Shown here: piece after piece, positions 40,359-44,949 of the stretch
Layout: each line of letters opens with the position of its first letter
How positions within the stretch are numbered: position 1 is the first letter of the stretch
The notes under the pieces: generated by a model
Told to the model about the DNA's origin: nothing
The model's database searches: none
What the model saw: only the letters and a program-made list of their open reading frames with translations
Translations under genes and position numbers: made by a program
Source: a virus
Strand: one strand, 5' to 3'
Length of the DNA: 44,949 nucleotides
IMG/VR virus record: IMGVR_UViG_3300033049_000035
Span: 1 to 44,949 of that record

Positions 40359-40390
40359 AAAGAAAACGGCAATTGATTGCCGTTTTCTTT
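40359..40390 (-). terminator. Rho-independent terminator after the sheath gene
   Basis: Perfect 15-base arms AAAGAAAACGGCAAT (40359-40373) and ATTGCCGTTTTCTTT (40376-40390) with a two-base centre. On the coding strand the stem is followed by GTTTTAACC, so the T run is short but the stem itself ends in T. Confidence 0.8.
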
Positions 40391-40424
40391 AATTTTATTG
40401 CCGTTTTCTTTAATTTTATTGCCG
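40376..40424. repeat. Tandem 21-bp repeat derived from the sheath terminator arm
   Basis: ATTGCCGTTTTCTTTAATTTT occurs at 40376-40396 and again at 40397-40417. A third, 7-base partial copy (ATTGCCG) runs to 40424, next to the sheath stop codon. The downstream arm of the terminator can pair with the upstream arm of any copy, giving alternative hairpins. Confidence 0.88.
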
Positions 40425-40425
40425 A

Positions 40426-43293
40426 TTAAATATCATCGAAAGATGCACCTGTGTTCATGATGTTGAACTCAACACAAATGAACTCCAATGCTCTCGTAGG
40501 CTTGATGAAGATTCGTCCACAAAGCTCATTACGGTCTCTTGATTCTGGAGTATCATCCAACTCAACTCGGAAATCAGAAAGTCCCCTCTCAGACCTGATA
40601 TTATCCAAAATAGGATTTACCAGACCAAGGAATTGGTTTCTAACGATATCATCGTTTTGTTCGAATAGTAATCTAATAGATACCGCAGATATTAGTTTTC
40701 TAGCTTGTAGTAACAACCTTCTTACATTAATTCTATCAAGTGCTGATTCTTTAACTTGAAGTGTTTTATTACCCCAAATCTTAATACCGTCAGATGCGAA
40801 TGTTGTAACTGGGTTAATTCGTCCAGCATAAAGAGTGTCTCTATCCTGTAATGTCAACTTAGCCCTAGCCTTGATAGCATCTACGTTACCTCTTTGGATA
40901 CCTGCAACAGCATACCAAGGGAATGCGATGTTGTCGGTCAAGGCGATATTTCGTACTACGTCTCTAGTTACTGGTAAATAAATATAAACATTGTTCTCGG
41001 CATCATTAACTTGAACCCATGGGAAGTAAGTTGCAGTATAACTACTGTCAAATTGGTCTTCTAAAGTCTCAACCACTTCTTCTGCCGTTAATACTAATCC
41101 ACTTGAATCAACATCTGGTGTTGTAACAATATATAGCGAGTCAGCTCTGTCTTGTTCAATCATTTCGATAGTTTCTTCAACCAAGTTGGTATTTTCAAAA
41201 TCGTCAATACCTGGAGTTGCAAACACGTTAATGTTAACAGATTCTGGGTTATTGAATGTCCAAATACCTTCTAAGTAAGCGTAGTAGTCAGATGTAATAC
41301 CATTATCACCGTTAGTCAAAGCTCTATTGGTAAAAGCTCCACTTAGTAGACCTTCAGCTCCTTTGGTACCATTGATACGGTAATTATCTTTATTGGTTCG
41401 TCTATCTCTGTATACATCCCATCCATCATATCCACCGTATGGTGCAAGTGTGAATTTACGAGCGTAAATCTTTTCATAAGCCGTTCCCTCAATATCAGAA
41501 TCCGTTTGGAATGGGCAACACCCTGTATCAAATAGGAATACTGGTGAATATGTATCACCTGAAGAGTTATAAATAACTTCTACACCATCGATAGTGGCTC
41601 CCGTAGCAGCAATATCCATATGGAAACCTTTAGTAATACCAGTCCACATTGCAAGGTCTCCGTCATTAGGAAGTCCCTTATAGTCAAAGAAATCTTGGTC
41701 GATTCCAACGATATTAGAAAGACCTAAATATGCTTTTCTCTTATTCTCAAATGTACCGTATGTTTGCTTGTAGCAAATGTCTGGGAATGTCACACCAGTA
41801 TTAGATACTTGGTGATAATCTCTTTGTGGTACTCCTATGAACCCTGCTGGGAACGTATCACTAGTATCTGAAGTATCATCCAATTCAACTAAAATGTAAC
41901 TAGATTTAGAAGCGAAGTTACCGTCAAGTGTACCGATTCTCTTAGCTATGTAGTTGTTTGAGGTTGGGTCCATCACTAATCGTGAGTACTTCTCAAGTAC
42001 AACTTTGTTGGCGTCAGTATCGTAGAAGCTTCTAACTTCGATATCAAATTCTTTATCGTCTGGCTTAATGTTTGTGATAGAAATCTTAATTGTTCTATTA
42101 GCTGCATCACCATCAGAAATCGTCCAAAGTCTAAACAATCTTAGAAGGTTTGTACCACGAAGTTCTGATACAATATATGGCGTAACCGCAGGTGTATATT
42201 CTTCCAAATAATCTTCAAATGGAACACCAATAGTATAATCAATAAGTGTAAGGTTAATACCGTAAATCTTATCATCATCCACATGCTTATCCATCATATT
42301 TTGGTAAAGTTCCTCTACGTATAGTGCAGTCTTACCATCTTTTTCAGTTCTACCCAATACTTTAGGTAAATAATTTCTCTTTGTTTTATCAAATGAACAA
42401 TTGTAGCTGAATGTACCTAATGTTCTGGCGTTACCTGTAAGAGAGAAATTACCTAATGGGTCACTTGCTGCATCTATTGGTGTTGCACCAAATACCACAT
42501 AGTCATCAACTGTATCAGTTGCTCCTGTTACTTCGAATAAAATATTCTCATAGGACTCGTACTCTCCTCTAGAACGTAACAATGCTACAATCTTATCATC
42601 AACGTCTGTGTACGATGTACCTGTACAAGAAGTAGTTACACCAGAAGTATAACCAGTTGTTGCACCTGAACCTACTATGTTAGTAACATATAGGTTAAAG
42701 GAAGCACCAATAAAAGTATTTCCTACCTTCACATATGTACAAGCAATGCTTGCAGTTGCGCCTGTAGCCGCACTTGAAAGGAATGAAAGGTTTGAAGTCA
42801 ATTGCCCATCAGTAATCAAAGCTTGAACCACTGGGTCAGGGCTTGTATACGCCAACGTCCCACCAGTTGATACTGTGTACTCAATAAGTGGGTCAGATGA
42901 AAATCCTGTGTAAGTTGTACCTGAAGCGGTAACAACGGTACTAGGGTCTAACGCGGCATCTAATGTTATACCCCAAGCTTCACCAGCATCATATCCAGAA
43001 AAACCAAGAATCCTAGTTACAAATAATTGATTTGATTGTGATAGATACGATTTTGCTATGTATGGTAGCTCGTATTTTGGGTAACCAGTATCTTTGAACT
43101 TGGTAGCATTAAGGCCACCGAAGAACGTTTTGAATTCATCGTAATTTGTTACGAATACTGGTTGAAAGGCAGGTCCTTGGGTTGTTTCTCCCACCAAACC
43201 TAGTGTTGTTACACCTACTTGTCGTGTAACAAAGATTAAATCTCTCTCGGAGGTATATACTCCTGGACTAACGAATACTCTATTTTCAGCCAT
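40426..43293 (-). CDS. 18: Tail sheath protein, T4 gp18-like, 955 aa
   Basis: Contractile sheath subunit. The N-terminus FVSPGVYTSERDLIFVTRQVGVTTLGLVGET in pattern and the following QPVFVTNYDEFKTFFGG are diagnostic for gp18. The C-terminal domain is equally clear: GINPVTTFASDGIKIWGNKTL-type motif (seen as NPVTTFASDGIKIWG), VRRLLLQARKLISAVS, RNQFLGLVNPILDNIRSERG and RVELDD. At 955 aa it is much longer than T4 gp18 (659). The excess lies in a Ser/Thr/Gly-rich middle (about 110-240, with ATGATASIAC and VTTSCTGTSY), probably outward-facing domains on the tail surface. A 26-base palindrome and an ATATTTATT motif lie upstream, a terminator downstream. Confidence 0.96.
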   Translation of the reverse strand: MAENRVFVSPGVYTSERDLIFVTRQVGVTTLGLVGETTQGPAFQPVFVTNYDEFKTFFGGLNATKFKDTGYPKYELPYIAKSYLSQSNQLFVTRILGFSGYDAGEAWGITLDAALDPSTVVTASGTTYTGFSSDPLIEYTVSTGGTLAYTSPDPVVQALITDGQLTSNLSFLSSAATGATASIACTYVKVGNTFIGASFNLYVTNIVGSGATTGYTSGVTTSCTGTSYTDVDDKIVALLRSRGEYESYENILFEVTGATDTVDDYVVFGATPIDAASDPLGNFSLTGNARTLGTFSYNCSFDKTKRNYLPKVLGRTEKDGKTALYVEELYQNMMDKHVDDDKIYGINLTLIDYTIGVPFEDYLEEYTPAVTPYIVSELRGTNLLRLFRLWTISDGDAANRTIKISITNIKPDDKEFDIEVRSFYDTDANKVVLEKYSRLVMDPTSNNYIAKRIGTLDGNFASKSSYILVELDDTSDTSDTFPAGFIGVPQRDYHQVSNTGVTFPDICYKQTYGTFENKRKAYLGLSNIVGIDQDFFDYKGLPNDGDLAMWTGITKGFHMDIAATGATIDGVEVIYNSSGDTYSPVFLFDTGCCPFQTDSDIEGTAYEKIYARKFTLAPYGGYDGWDVYRDRRTNKDNYRINGTKGAEGLLSGAFTNRALTNGDNGITSDYYAYLEGIWTFNNPESVNINVFATPGIDDFENTNLVEETIEMIEQDRADSLYIVTTPDVDSSGLVLTAEEVVETLEDQFDSSYTATYFPWVQVNDAENNVYIYLPVTRDVVRNIALTDNIAFPWYAVAGIQRGNVDAIKARAKLTLQDRDTLYAGRINPVTTFASDGIKIWGNKTLQVKESALDRINVRRLLLQARKLISAVSIRLLFEQNDDIVRNQFLGLVNPILDNIRSERGLSDFRVELDDTPESRDRNELCGRIFIKPTRALEFICVEFNIMNTGASFDDI

Positions 43294-43343
43294 TTATCTA
43301 ATTTTTTTGTGCGTGTTTATTATCTTATGTCGATTAACTACTT

Positions 43344-43352
43344 AATAAATAT
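43344..43352 (-). promoter_or_regulatory. Late-promoter-like motif ATATTTATT upstream of the sheath gene
   Basis: Coding-strand ATATTTATT, 51 bases before the sheath ATG, in the 197-base gap. A strong promoter is expected for this highly expressed gene. Confidence 0.45.
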
Positions 43353-43453
43353 GAGGTAATACTCAAAAGATTTGGTATATCATTGATATCTCGCTTATTT
43401 ATTTTCTTTTCACTCCACTTCAAAATACTTTTCCACATTTAATATTATATCAC

Positions 43454-43479
43454 CAACTTTAGTTATATAACTAAAGTTG
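43454..43479. repeat. 26-base perfect palindrome between the 77-aa gene and the sheath gene
   Basis: CAACTTTAGTTAT followed directly by its reverse complement ATAACTAAAGTTG. It lies 11 bases after the stop of the 77-aa gene, without a T run on the coding strand, about 160 bases before the sheath ATG. Candidate operator or processing hairpin. Confidence 0.7.
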
Positions 43480-43490
43480 TATTGTACTGT

Positions 43491-43724
43491 TTAAGGAGTC
43501 CGATAATTAATCTCATATGAGTCCATAACATCAATAACCAACCAATCAGCTTCTATTGTTAATTCAACATCGTCATATTCTGTATATTGCTTAGTTAGAT
43601 TTGGCTGAATGTGTGATGGTTTCCCGATATACTTAATCACCTTCACAGAATTAGTGTTATATTCTTCGATTAATCTCACAGCTTCTGTGAAATCTTCTAT
43701 GTTATTTAATTTAATTAGTCCCAT
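43491..43724 (-). CDS. Small unknown protein, 77 aa
   Basis: Not recognised. A helical N-terminus (NIEDFTEAVRLIEEYN) is followed by a strand-rich part (SVKVIKYIGKP, YDDVELTIEADWLVIDVMDSYEI). I choose the ATG at 43724, which overlaps the stop of the fibre-like gene by ten bases; a TTG 15 bases upstream is possible but less likely. The coupling suggests a fibre assembly helper or capping protein, since such small genes often follow tail fibre genes; this is inference from position only. Confidence 0.65.
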   Translation of the reverse strand: MGLIKLNNIEDFTEAVRLIEEYNTNSVKVIKYIGKPSHIQPNLTKQYTEYDDVELTIEADWLVIDVMDSYEINYRTP

Positions 43725-44949
43725 ATCTGATTTTTCCAATTATTATTATCTGTTATTTCGGTTGTTGTTAACGCTCGTTCCCAGTAAGCAAAGTATCCAA
43801 CATCAAAAGTTGATGGTCTTGTATTAGAGGTTGAGCTAATGTTAGCACGACCAATGCTATTATTAACAGATGTTGGTATAGTGCCAGCAAATGCCGCCCC
43901 ACCGACCAATAGACCATCTCTATATAATTTAAACTTATCATTATTACTAACACCATTACCATCATATACTACTGTTAATTTAAGTGATTCCCCCACAATT
44001 ATACCTGATGGGAAATCTGTAGTGGTATAAGTAACCGTACCCAACACTCCAGCAGTTCTCAGAAAGAACTCTAAACGATTCCCCAACTGTAGATTCATCA
44101 CATAGCTGGATGAGTTTATGTTACCAATCATAGGTCCGTATAATCTCGGATTAAATCCAGAATTTGTTTTTATCAACACGTCAAATGTAAATTGAGTTAT
44201 TGAGGCTGATGGTAATCCAGTAGCATAGAAATTAATTTTACTCTGTTGTTCTAAATCCTTAAACCCATATATTCCTTTATTCATATTCAACCTAATTCTG
44301 TTGGTTGTCGCTATTGCTGAGGCATTATACCCATTACCAGATTGGTCTGCCCATATATCTAATTCACCATTAACTAAGGTCTGCCCAGCGTCAGACCTGT
44401 ACAAACATAATGGGTCTGAAAATGACGATGGATTAACTGGTGAACTTTCTGGTGTACACACAATTGTGGTACCGTATTCAGTACTACCAGTTGTAATTCC
44501 ATCACTATCAACCCAAATATTATCTGCAATTGTATATCCAGTTGATATTGATGGTGTTGTATCAGTAAACCCTGTCCCACTACTTTTTATCGGTGTATCT
44601 GGTAGTGTAAAAGTGCCACCACTTTCATATGTGATAGCCGAATAACTATTAGTTGTGTTAACAATACTAGTAGAATTAAATGGAATACAAGTAGTAGCAG
44701 TAAATCCCACCATCGCAGGTGTTAATACTGGTGAGCCGTCACTATCATAATTGATAATATTCTCTAATGTGTACCCACTGGTTGATGGAACGGACACGCT
44801 GAATGTAGCTCCAGAATTAATAATGTCTGAATTACCAACAATATATGGATTGCCACAATCAGCAGTAGCAATCAATTCTCCAGCCGAGTTACGAATAATT
44901 ACAGCACCTTGTGCTGGTACGATTGGTGGTCTATTTCGTTTTTTTTCTC
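43715..44949 (-). CDS. Partial tail fibre-like protein with tandem beta modules and a LamG/concanavalin-like domain (5' end outside window)
   Basis: The frame is open to the right edge, so the start lies outside; the most upstream visible codons read EKKRNRPPIVPAQGAVIIRNSAGELIA. Two similar modules follow: IVGNSDIINSGATFSVSVP with GYTLENI and DSDGSP, then GTFTLPDTP with GYTIADNI and DSDGIT. Next comes a proline hinge and a C-terminal LamG-like lectin domain of about 200 residues: LYRSDAGQTLVNGELDIWADQSGNG, FTFDVLIKTNSGF, LKLTVVYDGNG, FKLYRDGLLVGG, FDVGYFAYWERALTTTEI. Such C-terminal domains bind sugars, so this is a good candidate receptor-binding protein. It is coupled to the small 77-aa gene. 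Confidence 0.82.
   Translation of the reverse strand, partial: EKKRNRPPIVPAQGAVIIRNSAGELIATADCGNPYIVGNSDIINSGATFSVSVPSTSGYTLENIINYDSDGSPVLTPAMVGFTATTCIPFNSTSIVNTTNSYSAITYESGGTFTLPDTPIKSSGTGFTDTTPSISTGYTIADNIWVDSDGITTGSTEYGTTIVCTPESSPVNPSSFSDPLCLYRSDAGQTLVNGELDIWADQSGNGYNASAIATTNRIRLNMNKGIYGFKDLEQQSKINFYATGLPSASITQFTFDVLIKTNSGFNPRLYGPMIGNINSSSYVMNLQLGNRLEFFLRTAGVLGTVTYTTTDFPSGIIVGESLKLTVVYDGNGVSNNDKFKLYRDGLLVGGAAFAGTIPTSVNNSIGRANISSTSNTRPSTFDVGYFAYWERALTTTEITDNNNWKNQIWD

Noticed and set aside
43454-43479. 26-base palindrome as a terminator
   Set aside because: No T run follows on either strand; kept as a palindrome of unknown role.
1-44949. tRNA genes, CRISPR arrays, insertion sequences, integrase or attachment sites
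   Set aside because: None recognised on either strand; the GC-rich segment at 32721-32775 does not fold as a tRNA cloverleaf.

Overview
The window reads as a piece of an AT-rich, strictly virulent myovirus with a T4-like core, infecting a member of the Bacteroidota (probably Flavobacteriia). Every gene I accept is on the minus strand, so transcription runs from right (45 kb) to left (1). The T4-like core is recognisable from its proteins: sheath (gp18), tube (gp19), baseplate wedge gp6 and gp25, ssDNA-binding protein gp32, recombinase UvsX, replicative helicase gp41 and RNase H. The host guess rests on two independent signs. Two tail proteins at the left end carry SprB/PKD-like repeats typical of flavobacterial surface adhesins. 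Four intergenic sites match the Bacteroidota promoter pattern TTG-N20-TAnnTTTG.

Layout in transcription order. (1) 44949-43491: 3' part of a tail fibre-like protein with a LamG/concanavalin-like domain, plus a small unknown gene. (2) 43293-32841: tail shaft module, with sheath, a small virion-like protein, tube, a Vsr-type homing endonuclease, a small protein, a tail assembly chaperone pair that appears to be joined by a programmed frameshift, a 429-aa unknown and the tape measure. (3) 32840-32553: a 288-bp non-coding region with a host-type promoter, a G-rich structured segment and an extremely AT-rich stretch; it resembles a T4-type R-loop origin. (4) 32552-21962: three huge or unusual baseplate/hub proteins (1339, 105 and 2084 aa). 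The last ends in a transglycosylase and an M15-type peptidase. (5) 21923-14429: small unknown genes, an acidic protein, then the replication/recombination block (gp32, UvsX, RNase H, an unknown, gp41 helicase). (6) 14384-8727: gp25, a cobalamin-dependent ribonucleotide reductase with an HNH element at its 3' end, and gp6. (7) 8667-1: a third homing endonuclease, a membrane protein, and four peripheral baseplate/fibre proteins. The last is cut by the window edge.

The most notable observation is at 10710-11708. The ribonucleotide reductase C-terminal tail exists twice: once intact at the end of the gene (SGGSCELTSL), and once as an orphan (SGGQCEITSL) just beyond an HNH endonuclease gene. The HNH element seems to have inserted inside the reductase gene while bringing its own heavily recoded copy of the last ten codons. 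Other points are a +1/-2 frameshift site on a run of seven T before the tape measure, a gp32 homologue with a bacterial SSB-type tip (DDDLPF), and a promoter-like motif ATATTTAT(A/T) ahead of many genes that is the reverse complement of the T4 late promoter core. A perfect 17-bp hairpin also encloses the tube stop codon.

No tRNA, rRNA, CRISPR array, insertion sequence, integrase or attachment site was seen. Functions are assigned by reading motifs by eye; no database search was run.
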